The notes below the pieces were generated by a model. That model ran no database searches. It saw only the letters and a list, made by a program, of their open reading frames with translations, and was not told the DNA's origin. From the IMG/VR virus record IMGVR_UViG_3300042881_004112, positions 1 through 62,167 of that record: 62,167 bases of DNA. The stretch is one strand, 5' to 3'. Position numbers and translations under genes: made by a program. The stretch's first letter is position 1. Each line of letters begins with the position of its first letter. Origin of the DNA: a virus. Shown in pieces: positions 8,301 through 16,609 of this stretch.

Positions 8301-9354
8301 ACAGGCAAGATTCTATGGTGATAATGGGAATCTTGTTAGATTTAGTCTTAGTGGAAATCCTGTTGGATTACAACCAGTTGAAATTCATGGTAATGCAACA
8401 GAGTCTCTTACCAAAGGTAATTATACTGGTAGTGGATCTCTCTTTGGATTCTCTAGTGCAACAGAATCTAGAGTTGTTAATCCACCAGATAAAACAACTC
8501 TATTCACATTCACTGGTAATGCTAAAGAGAAGGATGTTAATAGTGAAGTTGGAAGAGGATCACTATTTACATATGTCTCCTTTACCGAGACAAAAGTTGT
8601 ATCTGAGACATTCACAACTCTATTTAAATTCTCTGGAAAACTTTCTGAAAGAGTATCCCCTGCTCCTCATGTTGGAACAGGATCTCTCTTTGGATTCTCT
8701 AGCACAACAGAATCTAGAGTTGTTAATCCACCAGACGAAACACTTCTCTTCAAAATTACTGGTAAATTACAAGAAAGAGAAACAAATTCGGAAGTTGGAT
8801 CTGGAACTCCTGGTCTGGATATCAATGGGTCTCTGGTCGAGAGATCTACATTCGCACATCTTGGTTCTGGTGGACTCTTTGGATTCTCAAGCACAACAGA
8901 ATCCAGAGTTGTTATTCCACCAAATCTTCAGAACCTATTTACTGTTCGCGGAACAGGCAAAGATTCTATCACTGTTCCACAAACTGGATCTGGCAGTATC
9001 TTTGGATTTGTTGGTGCATCCGAAAGCAAATCAAATACAGAAGTCAAGTATACTCTCTTCACGGTTACTGGAACCCCAATTGTCAGATTTATTGGTTCCA
9101 ATGTTGGTGTTGGACAAATCAGAGTTGGTCTCAGCAACCCAGGAATTCCAGGAGATATTTCCAGAGGTATTACTGTCTTCCGCCTCAGAACATTCCCACA
9201 AGGACCAGTTGTTAAGTTTAGTGGAACTAAGGCAGAATCCTTTACTCCTGCACCTCATATTGCTGAAGGTCTCATTGATATTCTGCCAGCAAATACTAAG
9301 TCAAGATACGTTGAATTTGAAAGACCACAACCTACTAGAATCGTAGTTATTTAA
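5389..9354 (+). CDS. Large two-level repeat structural protein, 1321 aa
   Basis: The protein is built of repeats and has no catalytic motif. About 15 copies of a unit with consensus GSGSLFGFSSTTESRVV run from about residue 333 to 1215, spaced 30-60 residues apart. Four larger modules near residues 35-85, 203-260, 418-467 and 641-690 each contain three Asp-aromatic-Gly motifs (DYG, DFG or DWG) and then a short segment such as VPMGKFGIHL. This suggests a long fibrous virion protein, for example a tail fibre or head fibre. It has its own late promoter and sits beside other fibre-like genes. Related repeat proteins exist in cyanophages, but I know of no assigned structure. Confidence 0.75.
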   Translation: MALFQYEGIGSLRSLGNKLSSQRAVYSYSQFSIVNYEELDYGSIVDAVIEAEDYGEITATIEQYYQIQDFGTITLDTARVPMGKFGIHLAANDSTTRISVGGVEFALYGRAITTVFFSPINRVFDFQGEAYNKISSSWLGRGNLSTVESEGIDVVSATPPASTLHLKISGEGVEQVIFNPQDRVFNFIGEAEEKRTYQYDQSDDIDFGSDDWGFLTEPVLRSEDYGLITDLQDIPVWDYSNIEDWGLITENTTTKVYGRSRFAGSAEEKFIFANYEGSVGNKQPRLLGTAKDYSTPKINGVGKISLEGTPRVQIRMHYKADGGWDFYPPRFRGGSLFGLSSATETSIVSESATAKLFSINSTTTFKAGRSEVGVSENDILVRGGAVYTVIFNQVDRVFTFRNVEINRRAYAYNESSIVNVEGIDYGYITDTVTLSEDYGFIGNQDLEFPWEVEDFGILDPRETRTPFGLARFYSFTSTPRSRTFIGNLEETHLLLRGSAKIYVLPKFTSKGDLINITSSTTDSRTNSEVGTGSLFGFDASTETTLVQPPIDYSQQRIFSFAGELVEKFGKGNYDASGTLFGYSSTTETRLVRDGFGELFNITGKLEEKSTFVEVGSGTLFGFDGAGESITFSYNEDSGFGACDGDDYGFISDISYDLIDYGAIGEYYQYNHEDYGNLYPDDCLEPQGKFKFHNGVDESRTNVYVGSGRIFGFTGAAESIGVESESVGIFRFAGNAAESTTPATEIGTGSLFSYVSFTETTAFTPGKVDPLFNISGGLVLSGINEQVSDLKFTAAWNGSGSLFKFSETDPSRTRIFIAEGTINISGRGFESTTPTTEIGSGSLFSYVSFTETKAVSESSKKVLFNFSGSATNIKARFAWQTTNESQLRILGNASVYVLPKHLGSGEIFIRSSGVRISPESFTPWIPAGSGSLFGYVGAAEAVGSNPPDNFTLFNVVGGVDTPLLTFSEEKFVQARFYGDNGNLVRFSLSGNPVGLQPVEIHGNATESLTKGNYTGSGSLFGFSSATESRVVNPPDKTTLFTFTGNAKEKDVNSEVGRGSLFTYVSFTETKVVSETFTTLFKFSGKLSERVSPAPHVGTGSLFGFSSTTESRVVNPPDETLLFKITGKLQERETNSEVGSGTPGLDINGSLVERSTFAHLGSGGLFGFSSTTESRVVIPPNLQNLFTVRGTGKDSITVPQTGSGSIFGFVGASESKSNTEVKYTLFTVTGTPIVRFIGSNVGVGQIRVGLSNPGIPGDISRGITVFRLRTFPQGPVVKFSGTKAESFTPAPHIAEGLIDILPANTKSRYVEFERPQPTRIVVI

Positions 9355-9357
9355 ACT

Positions 9358-9366
9358 GATAAATAA
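9358..9366 (+). promoter_or_regulatory. T4-type late promoter (GATAAATAA)
   Basis: GATAAATAA begins 4 bases after the stop of the repeat protein and 28 bases before the ATG at 9395. Confidence 0.7.
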
Positions 9367-9394
9367 AGATAAGTGCATTATTAACATCTCTTTA

Positions 9395-9853
9395 ATGTCT
9401 AATACCAAACGGGTACAATTACGTAAAGGGACAGAGCTTGAACATTCGTCATTTACTGGTGCATTAGCTGAAGTCACATTCGATACTGATAAAGGTACAA
9501 TTAGAGTTCATGATGGACTTACGTTATCTGGCACTGAAATCCAAAAATCTAGATTAACAACTCTTAATTCTAGTAATAATGGAGATACATTAAGAACAAA
9601 TATTAAATATTTTTCTGATACATCAAGCGGTCCTTTTTCGGTATACTTACCCACTCTCCGATTTGTTGGAGATACTATTCATATAGCAGACTCCAAATAC
9701 ACTTGGAATCTAAATAATCTTACAGTAAATGCTCAAGGCAGTGACTTAATTAAGGACGGCACTGGGTTCATTGATACATTTTTAAACTGTGATTTGGCTG
9801 GTGCGTATGTTGAGTTAATTTGGGAAGGAACTTACTGGAGACTGTTCACATGA
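9395..9853 (+). CDS. Tail fibre-like protein with Mtd-type N-terminal domain
   Basis: The first 45 residues (VQLRKGTELEHSSFTGALAE, then a TFDTDKGTIRVHDG segment) match the N-terminal domain found on many phage fibres and on the major tropism determinant. That domain binds the fibre to other tail parts. The rest of the 152-residue protein is beta-rich and ends in a strand-like YVELIWEGTYWRLFT. No reverse transcriptase or variable repeat accompanies it, so nothing suggests diversity generation. Its stop overlaps the next start (ATGA). Confidence 0.75.
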   Translation: MSNTKRVQLRKGTELEHSSFTGALAEVTFDTDKGTIRVHDGLTLSGTEIQKSRLTTLNSSNNGDTLRTNIKYFSDTSSGPFSVYLPTLRFVGDTIHIADSKYTWNLNNLTVNAQGSDLIKDGTGFIDTFLNCDLAGAYVELIWEGTYWRLFT

Positions 9854-10206
9854 ATCTAAGCAGAATGGATAATTCCACCAAATCGGTGGCACAATCAAAT
9901 GATTTTATTGTCCATGCTCTTCGTAGAGATGAGGACGGTATGTTACGTTATACTAAGGTTGGTGCGGGAAGCACAGAAATTGGAGATTTTCATAGAACAG
10001 ATGGAACTCAATATCCAGGGTTCCTAGATGGTGTTGATTATGTTGATGAAACTACAGAAGAGAAATCTTATAAGAATCATCCGCATGATAAATACCAACA
10101 GTATAGGTTTGATTTTAGAAATCTAAACTATTTTATTGATGATGATGGATATTTAGTTGCCAGAATTAATGGCAGTTATGATCATGCAACTCAAGGACCT
10201 AAGTAA
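9850..10206 (+). CDS. Conserved structural hypothetical protein, 118 aa
   Basis: I chose the ATG at 9850, which overlaps the previous stop as ATGA; an upstream ATG at 9820 would add ten residues inside the previous gene. The product is polar, with a Tyr/Asp-rich end (YRFDFRNLNYFIDDDGYLVA). Position between two fibre-like genes suggests a virion or fibre-assembly protein. No known domain is recognised. Confidence 0.6.
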   Translation: MNLSRMDNSTKSVAQSNDFIVHALRRDEDGMLRYTKVGAGSTEIGDFHRTDGTQYPGFLDGVDYVDETTEEKSYKNHPHDKYQQYRFDFRNLNYFIDDDGYLVARINGSYDHATQGPK

Positions 10207-10224
10207 AAAAGGAATTTAAAAACG

Positions 10225-13200
10225 ATGGCTGATTTTAGATTAGGAAGACTAAAATTCAATTGGAGAAGCAATTGGGCTCCTAGCACCGCTTACGTCATTG
10301 ATGATATCGTAAAATTTGGTGCTAATACCTACGTCTGTACTACCAATCATACTTCAACGGCAAGTGAAGTTAATTGGTATGCTACTGACGAATCATACTG
10401 GTCCTTACATGTTGAGGGAATCAGAAATGTAGGTTTATATAGTGGCGGAACGTTCTATAAAAAGAACGACGTTGTTCTTTTTGGTAACACACAATACCGT
10501 GTAACTGCTGGTATTGGAACAACTGCGGGGTTGGTGTTTGCTGGAATTGGAACTACTGGTCCAGCAAATCCAAACGTTGTATCTTATGTCTCAGGATTTA
10601 CTGGAGAAGGTAGTTGGGATGCTGGAACTTCATATGAAACTGGTGATGTTGTTATATTTTCTGGAAATTCATATGTTGCAATTACAACTACCACTCAAGG
10701 ACAACAACCATCTCTAAAACTATTAACTGAGTGGGAACTATTATCTGAAGGTATTAATGCAGTTGGTTTGACAACTTATGAGGCTGCAAGAACATATTAT
10801 CAAGGAGAATTAGTAACTGTTGGTGGAGATACTTATAGATTATCAGCAACATCTACATTTAATGTACATCCAACTAAAGGTCTAACGACTGGTATTGGAT
10901 CTACAGTTGTTGGAATTGCACAAACTGCTTGGGTTCTATTTAATAGTGGATTAAGATACGCTGGTACATATTCAACTGCAACTGAGTATTACAAAAATGA
11001 TGTTGTTGAATATGCATCATCTTCCTACGTTGGTATTGGATCCACTTCATATAGAAATATTACTCCAGGAACTAACGCTGCCATTTGGGGTGCATTATCA
11101 ATCGGAGATTCTAACGCCCTTCTAACAACTAAGGGTGATGTTCTCATTAGAGATGCATCTGCTCCTGCAAGACTTGGAATTGGTATGACCTTCCAATCTT
11201 TAGGTGTTGGTACAGATAGAGTTCCAACCTGGATGACCATTGGCGATTCTACTCGTATTTACTATGTTGACCCAGAACTTGGTTCTGATACTTATAATGG
11301 CAGTACTCCAGATATGTCATTTAGAACTCTGAAGTATGCATGTGATAATGCAAGTGCTATTACCAATATTACAAATGTTGTTTATGATCATATTACAGGA
11401 CTCACAACTATTACTGCACCATCTCACGGTATTCTCTATCCAAATATTACTGTTAGACTTGCAGATATTCAGTTTGAGTGTTTGAGTGGTGGTAGATCTT
11501 ATAACGTTACTGGATTCCAGTATGATGCATCTTCTGGTGTTGGTACAGTAACAATTGGTGCTGGTGCAACTGGAATTACGAATGGAACAAAGATTAGACT
11601 GAGAAATCTTGAATTTACTTGTACTGGTGGTTCTGGTATTACTACTACAATCTTCCCTGATGGAACAAGAGCACTTGGATATGACTATGTAGTTACTAAT
11701 GTTATCAGTCCAACTTCATTCTCAATGAACGTTGGTGTATCAACAATTAATCACATTTATGTATCTGGTGGTACATGTTTTGTTGGTGTTGATACAACGG
11801 TATTCCCAAGAAGTGTTCTTACCTCATATTATAATGTCATCGATGTTGTTAACAATAATACATTCACAGTTAACGCTGGTATTTCAACAATTGATCATGA
11901 TTATGTAAGTGGTGGTCAAGTAATTAACCTCTCACCTGCTGTTGTTAAGCTTTCAGCATCTGAATTTGTGGAGCAACTTCCAATTACAGTTCCACCATTC
12001 ACTTCACTTGTAGGTTCTACCCTTAGATCTTCTAAGATTCGTCCTGCTTCTGGATTATCTACTGATGGTCTTACTCCAAATAATCGTCAGACAATGTTTA
12101 GGTTGTCTGATGCTACAACCGTTCAGGGTCTAAACGTTGATGGTTTAGTTGGATTTGATTATGACCCAAATAGACCATACGAGTTGGCCGCAACAACCGT
12201 AAGAACTGGTATTGGTTCAACTGCTTGTGGTGTTTATTTTGCATTCAACCCCAACTCACCAATTCTGAATAAGTCTCCTTACGTTAAGGATTGTACTGCA
12301 TTCGGTAATCCTCCAACTGATGGTGGTTCAGGTGGTGCTGGTGTTGGTGTATTCATTGATGGCAATGTCCATGCATCAGGATTTAAGACAATGGTATTTG
12401 ATGCCTTCACTAACGTTCTTAGTGATGGTGCTGGATTTATTCTTGATAATGATGCGGGTTCTGAAATCGTTTCTTCCTTCACCTACTATTGCCGTTGGGG
12501 TTATTATGCTGGTGGCGGTTCAAGAATTCGTTCCGTTGGTGGTAACAACTCTTATGGTGATTATGGTGTTATTGCTTCTGGATTCTCTACTGCTGAGACT
12601 GCAAGAACATTAAGAGTATTTGGTGACAAACTTTCTACTGTTGTTGGTACAGTCAGTGGTACTGTTGGTGTTGGTATGACCATGAGAGGTGAAACTTCGG
12701 GTGCATACGCAACCTTTATTAACGATCAAATCTCTGCTGATGCAATTTACTTTAAGTATTATCCTGGATATGGTTCACCAAGTGCAGGTATTGGTACTAC
12801 AAGTTTTATTCCTGGTGAGTGGATTAGCTTCATTGGTGCTGGAACAACTGGTGCTATTAGAGTTGCAACTGCTGCAAATGCTGTAGGTGGACAAAAGGGT
12901 GTTCTGGTTGAACTTGATCTTGCTGATGGTAGTAATCTTCCTATAGTTGGTGATGCTATTGGATTTACTACTACTCAAGTAGGAGTAGGTAGTGATTTGG
13001 TTAATGGTCTACCAAGATTCTATATTGTTAATAACGTAACTGGATTTACAACTTCTTATGTACAGCACAGAGGATCTGTTGGTCTTCCACCTGTTACGTA
13101 TTCGGGTAGAGTAACTGTAACGTTCTCACCTGAGAAGACTGTTCAGACATTTGACACTCGTGCAGGAGTTGGTACTACTAGTACTGATGGTGGATCATTT

Positions 13201-14043
13201 ACTGAAGTTAGAACAAGATTCTCTAACGCTCGTCTGACTGGTCACGACTTCCTCTCAATTGGTGTTGGTAACAAGACTGAGACCAACTATCCAAATGTTA
13301 ATGAAGCAAACGTACAGCAGGGTAGAGAGACCAATAACTTTGGTCCTGGTAGAGTATTCTTCGTCTCCACTGACCAAGGTGGTAACTTCCGTGTTGGTCA
13401 ATTCTTCTCTGTTAACCAGTTAACTGGTGCTGCAACCCTGGATGCTAACGCATTCAACCTGTCAGGTCTGACAGAACTGAGACTGGGTTCGCTGGGTGGT
13501 CAGATTGGTGAAGCAATTAATGAATTCTCATCTGACGAAACTATGAGCGGTAACTCTAATACCGCTTGTCCAACTGAATTTGCAGTTCGTGGATTCTTAC
13601 TTAGAGATAAGATGGGTGTTGAGGCAATGGTTCCACCTAAAGGAACAACTGCTGAGAGACCTGTATCTCTAATCGAAGGACAGTTCAGATACAATAGTAC
13701 TCTGAAGACTATGGAGTATTATAATGGAACTTCTTGGATTCCTACAGGTGAAGTAACTCCAACTGACGTAACTGGTAATCTTACTGCGGTATCTTGGGGA
13801 CAGTATTTTGTAAATACTAATGGAGGAGCTGTTACTCTTACTCTCCCAGCATCACCTGCAGTTGGTGATAAGATTAGAGTTTATGATGTTGCTAAAACAT
13901 TTGACACAAACAATCTTACTGTTGGAAGAAACGGTAAGTTAATTCAAGGTGATGCTGCAGACCTGACAGTTTCTACAGAAGGAGCTGCATTTGAATTAGT
14001 CTTCTCTGGAAATACTTTTGGATGGAGAATCTTCACCGTCTAA
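10225..14043 (+). CDS. Large tail fibre/spike-like protein with carbohydrate-binding and beta-helix regions
   Basis: The 1272-residue protein starts with about five modules of the form YxxGDVVxFxGxxYxxxxxT within residues 10-290. Examples are STAYVIDDIVKFGANTYVC and TSYETGDVVIFSGNSYVA, which resemble type 5/12 carbohydrate-binding domains. From about residue 345 (YYVDPELGSDTYNGSTPD, then FRTLKYACD) it looks like a right-handed parallel beta-helix of the pectate-lyase type common in phage spikes. The C-terminal 130 residues (EGQFRYNSTLKTMEYYNGTSW) match fibre tip domains. It probably binds host surface glycan; whether it degrades it cannot be told from sequence. A terminator follows. Confidence 0.75.
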   Translation: MADFRLGRLKFNWRSNWAPSTAYVIDDIVKFGANTYVCTTNHTSTASEVNWYATDESYWSLHVEGIRNVGLYSGGTFYKKNDVVLFGNTQYRVTAGIGTTAGLVFAGIGTTGPANPNVVSYVSGFTGEGSWDAGTSYETGDVVIFSGNSYVAITTTTQGQQPSLKLLTEWELLSEGINAVGLTTYEAARTYYQGELVTVGGDTYRLSATSTFNVHPTKGLTTGIGSTVVGIAQTAWVLFNSGLRYAGTYSTATEYYKNDVVEYASSSYVGIGSTSYRNITPGTNAAIWGALSIGDSNALLTTKGDVLIRDASAPARLGIGMTFQSLGVGTDRVPTWMTIGDSTRIYYVDPELGSDTYNGSTPDMSFRTLKYACDNASAITNITNVVYDHITGLTTITAPSHGILYPNITVRLADIQFECLSGGRSYNVTGFQYDASSGVGTVTIGAGATGITNGTKIRLRNLEFTCTGGSGITTTIFPDGTRALGYDYVVTNVISPTSFSMNVGVSTINHIYVSGGTCFVGVDTTVFPRSVLTSYYNVIDVVNNNTFTVNAGISTIDHDYVSGGQVINLSPAVVKLSASEFVEQLPITVPPFTSLVGSTLRSSKIRPASGLSTDGLTPNNRQTMFRLSDATTVQGLNVDGLVGFDYDPNRPYELAATTVRTGIGSTACGVYFAFNPNSPILNKSPYVKDCTAFGNPPTDGGSGGAGVGVFIDGNVHASGFKTMVFDAFTNVLSDGAGFILDNDAGSEIVSSFTYYCRWGYYAGGGSRIRSVGGNNSYGDYGVIASGFSTAETARTLRVFGDKLSTVVGTVSGTVGVGMTMRGETSGAYATFINDQISADAIYFKYYPGYGSPSAGIGTTSFIPGEWISFIGAGTTGAIRVATAANAVGGQKGVLVELDLADGSNLPIVGDAIGFTTTQVGVGSDLVNGLPRFYIVNNVTGFTTSYVQHRGSVGLPPVTYSGRVTVTFSPEKTVQTFDTRAGVGTTSTDGGSFTEVRTRFSNARLTGHDFLSIGVGNKTETNYPNVNEANVQQGRETNNFGPGRVFFVSTDQGGNFRVGQFFSVNQLTGAATLDANAFNLSGLTELRLGSLGGQIGEAINEFSSDETMSGNSNTACPTEFAVRGFLLRDKMGVEAMVPPKGTTAERPVSLIEGQFRYNSTLKTMEYYNGTSWIPTGEVTPTDVTGNLTAVSWGQYFVNTNGGAVTLTLPASPAVGDKIRVYDVAKTFDTNNLTVGRNGKLIQGDAADLTVSTEGAAFELVFSGNTFGWRIFTV

Positions 14044-14050
14044 TGCTTCT

Positions 14051-14072
14051 GGGGGGCACTATGCCCCCCTTT
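14051..14072 (+). terminator. Rho-independent terminator
   Basis: A perfect 8-bp stem GGGGGGCA / TGCCCCCC with a CTA loop is followed by TTT. It lies 8 bases after the stop of the 1272-residue protein gene. Confidence 0.85.
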
Positions 14073-14079
14073 GTCAATA

Positions 14080-14087
14080 TATAAATA
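14080..14087 (+). promoter_or_regulatory. T4-type late promoter (TATAAATA)
   Basis: A perfect TATAAATA is 8 bases after the terminator hairpin and 19 bases before the ATG at 14107. It drives the run of three cysteine-rich genes. Confidence 0.75.
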
Positions 14088-14106
14088 GTAACAAATGGTT
14101 TAAAAA

Positions 14107-14892
14107 ATGGCATCATACGGAAGTTACAAAAAAATAGTATCTGGTCAAATTGTTGATGGAACTGTTGCAACATCAGCTCTTCAATCTGGTGCTGGATATG
14201 CTTACAATGTCTTCCATGTATTTGGTCAACCAAATATGTGTTCTCCTGGATGTTGCTGTCTCTGGACGGTTCCTTCTGGAGTAAAAAGAGTTACCTTTGA
14301 ACTTTGGGGTGCTGGTGGTAACGGACACGGTGCTTGTTCATGTAGTCGTTGTCATCACTATCAAGGTGCTGGCGGTGGATTTTATAATAGCAAAACAATT
14401 AGCGTAACTCCAGGTTGGACTTATACCATTTGTGCTGCTGGTGTTTATCCATGTTGTTCATTTGAATGTACCGCATGTAATGGATGCTCATCTTATGTCA
14501 ATGGTTGTAATTTAAGTAATTTTTGTGCCATTGGTGGTGATACTGGAAGAGCAGAGACTAACTGGCAAGAAGGTTGCTATTCCGACTGGCATTGCTGTGT
14601 CGCCCCACAAACTTTTGATGGGGATTTTGGAATGGGCAATCACAGAGGTCATTGGGGTGGATCTATCTTTTGCCATTGTAATTACCACTGGACTTGTACA
14701 ACTAATGCACCATTCCTTGCTGGAGGTAGTGGAACATCTCAAGCAATGGCTCTCTGCTGGATGCGTTGTGGATGTTGGAGAGTTCCATATGGCACTGGGG
14801 GACAAGGTGCTACGACTACTTATTGTGGAACTTCTTGTTGTGGACAAGGTGGAACTGGTGGTGCAGGTCTTGTAAAAATTACATACAGTTAA
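14107..14892 (+). CDS. Cysteine/glycine-rich adhesin-like virion protein, copy 1
   Basis: The 261-residue product holds 27 cysteines by my count, often as CC, CCC or CxC, and many glycines. Beneath the cysteines is a glycine-rich beta-sandwich pattern (LWTVPSGVKRVTFELWGAGG, then GWTYTICAAG) seen in phage tail adhesins. The C-terminus GQGGTGGAGLVKITYS is shared with the next two genes. The cysteines may form metal sites or disulfides. It is the first of three tandem paralogues behind one late promoter, which suggests duplication of a host-recognition or decoration protein. The role is inferred. Confidence 0.7.
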   Translation: MASYGSYKKIVSGQIVDGTVATSALQSGAGYAYNVFHVFGQPNMCSPGCCCLWTVPSGVKRVTFELWGAGGNGHGACSCSRCHHYQGAGGGFYNSKTISVTPGWTYTICAAGVYPCCSFECTACNGCSSYVNGCNLSNFCAIGGDTGRAETNWQEGCYSDWHCCVAPQTFDGDFGMGNHRGHWGGSIFCHCNYHWTCTTNAPFLAGGSGTSQAMALCWMRCGCWRVPYGTGGQGATTTYCGTSCCGQGGTGGAGLVKITYS

Positions 14893-14896
14893 AAAA

Positions 14897-15691
14897 ATGG
14901 CAACATACTCAAGCTACAAAAAAATTAGTTCAGAATCTCTTACTACTGCTTCAGTGGATGCTGCTGACTTTTCCTCGCCACTCAACACTGCATATGGAGT
15001 TAAATGGTTTTTTGGGAATCCAGGGGCATGTTCTAGTGGATGTTGTTGCCTTTGGACAGTTCCTTCTGGAGTAAAGAAACTTCACATTCAATTGTGGGGT
15101 TCTGGTGGTAATGGTGGAGGTTCATGCTCATGTAATAGATGCCAACACGCAATGGGTGCTGCTGGTGGATATTATAATGTAAAAACCATTAATACTGCTC
15201 CAGGATGTCAATATACTGTTTGTGCTGGTGGTGTATATCCATGTTATTCAATAGAATGTCGCGCATGTTTTGGGTGTTCATCGTATGTAAATGGGTATAA
15301 TTTGAGTAATTTTTGTGCCATTGGTGGTCATGATGGTTATTCAAATGATAACTGGCCTGCGTTATGTAACTCGGAAAATTATTGCTGCAGACAACCTGGA
15401 GATGATGGAGGAGATTGGTATCAGCCCACGCAATCTGGAAATTTCAGTGGAGGAGAGTTTGTTTATGATAGGGGATTCTGCCATTGTTACAATTATGCCT
15501 GGTATGCGAGTGGAGCAGCCCTAATCGGCACAAACGTAACAATGTCTCTTAGAGAATGTTGGATTCGTTGTGGTTGTTGGACAGTTCCTTATGGTAATGG
15601 GGGTCAGAATGGACACAGCACTTACTGTGGTGGTAACTGTGGGCAAGGTGGCACAGGTGGTCCAGGTCTTGTTAAAATTACCTATTTTTAA
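14897..15691 (+). CDS. Cysteine/glycine-rich adhesin-like virion protein, copy 2
   Basis: This 264-residue paralogue of the preceding gene is separated from it by four bases. It keeps the SSGCCCLWTVPSGVKKLHIQLWG core, the CSCNRC cluster and the GQGGTGGPGLVKITYF end, but diverges in the loop around residues 145-205, where surface contacts are expected. The duplication appears old, since many synonymous and coding differences have accumulated. It has no separate promoter. Confidence 0.7.
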   Translation: MATYSSYKKISSESLTTASVDAADFSSPLNTAYGVKWFFGNPGACSSGCCCLWTVPSGVKKLHIQLWGSGGNGGGSCSCNRCQHAMGAAGGYYNVKTINTAPGCQYTVCAGGVYPCYSIECRACFGCSSYVNGYNLSNFCAIGGHDGYSNDNWPALCNSENYCCRQPGDDGGDWYQPTQSGNFSGGEFVYDRGFCHCYNYAWYASGAALIGTNVTMSLRECWIRCGCWTVPYGNGGQNGHSTYCGGNCGQGGTGGPGLVKITYF

Positions 15692-15710
15692 AGAAGGAGA
15701 ATAAATCACA

Positions 15711-16499
15711 ATGGCAACTTATGCTAGTTACAAAAAAATTGATGGAGCATCAATTCCAGATAACACAATAACTCCTTCTGCACTTAATCCAACTGGATTA
15801 GATACTTGGTGCGTTAAATGGTTTCATGGTGCTCCAGGATCTACTTCTAGTGGATGCTGCTGTCTTTGGACAGTTCCCACTAACGTAAGAAGAGTTACTT
15901 TTGAGCTTTGGGGTTCTGGTGGCAATGGATCAGGTGCCTGCTCTTGCAGCAGATGTCACATATACGCTGGTGCTCAGGGAGGATACTATAATACAAAAAC
16001 GATTGATGTATGTCCAGGTTGGACTTATACAATTTGTGCTGGTGGTGTTTATCCATGTTGTTCATTTGAGACTACTGCATGTGCTGGTTGTGCTTCCTTT
16101 GTGAATGGTTGTAATTTAAGTAATTTTTGTGCTATTGGCGGAGAGTATGGATTTGCTGAAAATAATTGGTCATTAGCTTGTTATTCTACTAACGGTAGGT
16201 GTTGCATGTCTCCTGGTGCTATGGGAGGTGATTTTGGAATGGGAAATCACCAATCAATTTATTGGAGACCAAAAGGTTGGGCATGTCATTGTCACGGAAA
16301 GTATAGCATTCCATCTGCAGCACCATTTATTGGAACAAATGTAATGCAAGTTAATAACTTTTGCTGGATGCGTTGTGGATGTTGGACTGTTCCATATGGA
16401 CATGGTGGACAGAATGGAATGACTAATTATTGTGGATCTTCTTGTTGTGGACAAGGTGGAACTGGTGGACCAGGACTTGTTAAAATTACTTTTGTGTAG
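15711..16499 (+). CDS. Cysteine/glycine-rich adhesin-like virion protein, copy 3
   Basis: This is the third tandem paralogue, 262 residues, with a good ribosome site (AAGAAGGAGAATAAATCACA) upstream. It is closer to copy 1 in the FGMGNHxS and CWMRCGCW segments. It retains the repeated C-rich blocks and the GQGGTGGPGLVKITFV end. It closes the transcription unit, with a GNRA-loop terminator 38 bases after its stop. Confidence 0.7.
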   Translation: MATYASYKKIDGASIPDNTITPSALNPTGLDTWCVKWFHGAPGSTSSGCCCLWTVPTNVRRVTFELWGSGGNGSGACSCSRCHIYAGAQGGYYNTKTIDVCPGWTYTICAGGVYPCCSFETTACAGCASFVNGCNLSNFCAIGGEYGFAENNWSLACYSTNGRCCMSPGAMGGDFGMGNHQSIYWRPKGWACHCHGKYSIPSAAPFIGTNVMQVNNFCWMRCGCWTVPYGHGGQNGMTNYCGSSCCGQGGTGGPGLVKITFV

Positions 16500-16502
16500 T
16501 AT

Positions 16503-16510
16503 AATAAATA
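16503..16510 (+). promoter_or_regulatory. Late-promoter-like motif (AATAAATA)
   Basis: AATAAATA lies just after the stop of the third cysteine-rich gene and upstream of the terminator at 16537. If active it would make only a short RNA of roughly 45 bases unless readthrough occurs. Confidence 0.4.
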
Positions 16511-16536
16511 TATCCGTGTGAAGGAAGTTTTATTGG

Positions 16537-16561
16537 GGTATGGGAAACCATACCTTTTTTT
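16537..16561 (+). terminator. Rho-independent terminator with GAAA loop
   Basis: A perfect 7-bp stem GGTATGG / CCATACC with a GAAA tetraloop is followed by seven T bases. It ends the cysteine-rich gene unit. Confidence 0.9.
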
Positions 16562-16563
16562 AT

Positions 16564-16571
16564 TATAAATA
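16564..16571 (+). promoter_or_regulatory. T4-type late promoter (TATAAATA)
   Basis: TATAAATA begins 2 bases after the T-run of the terminator and 38 bases before the ATG at 16610. Confidence 0.75.
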
Positions 16572-16609
16572 TTAACGAGGGAGAAAACCTGAACAAAACA
16601 GAAACTATT

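Noticed and set aside
5389-9354. Repetitive DNA that could be a CRISPR-like or non-coding repeat array
   Set aside because: The repeats are imperfect, of variable spacing and lie in one continuous open frame, so they are protein repeats.
9395-9853. Possible diversity-generating retroelement, because of the Mtd-type N-terminal domain
   Set aside because: No reverse transcriptase, template repeat or adenine-biased variable repeat is found nearby; the domain is common on phage fibres.
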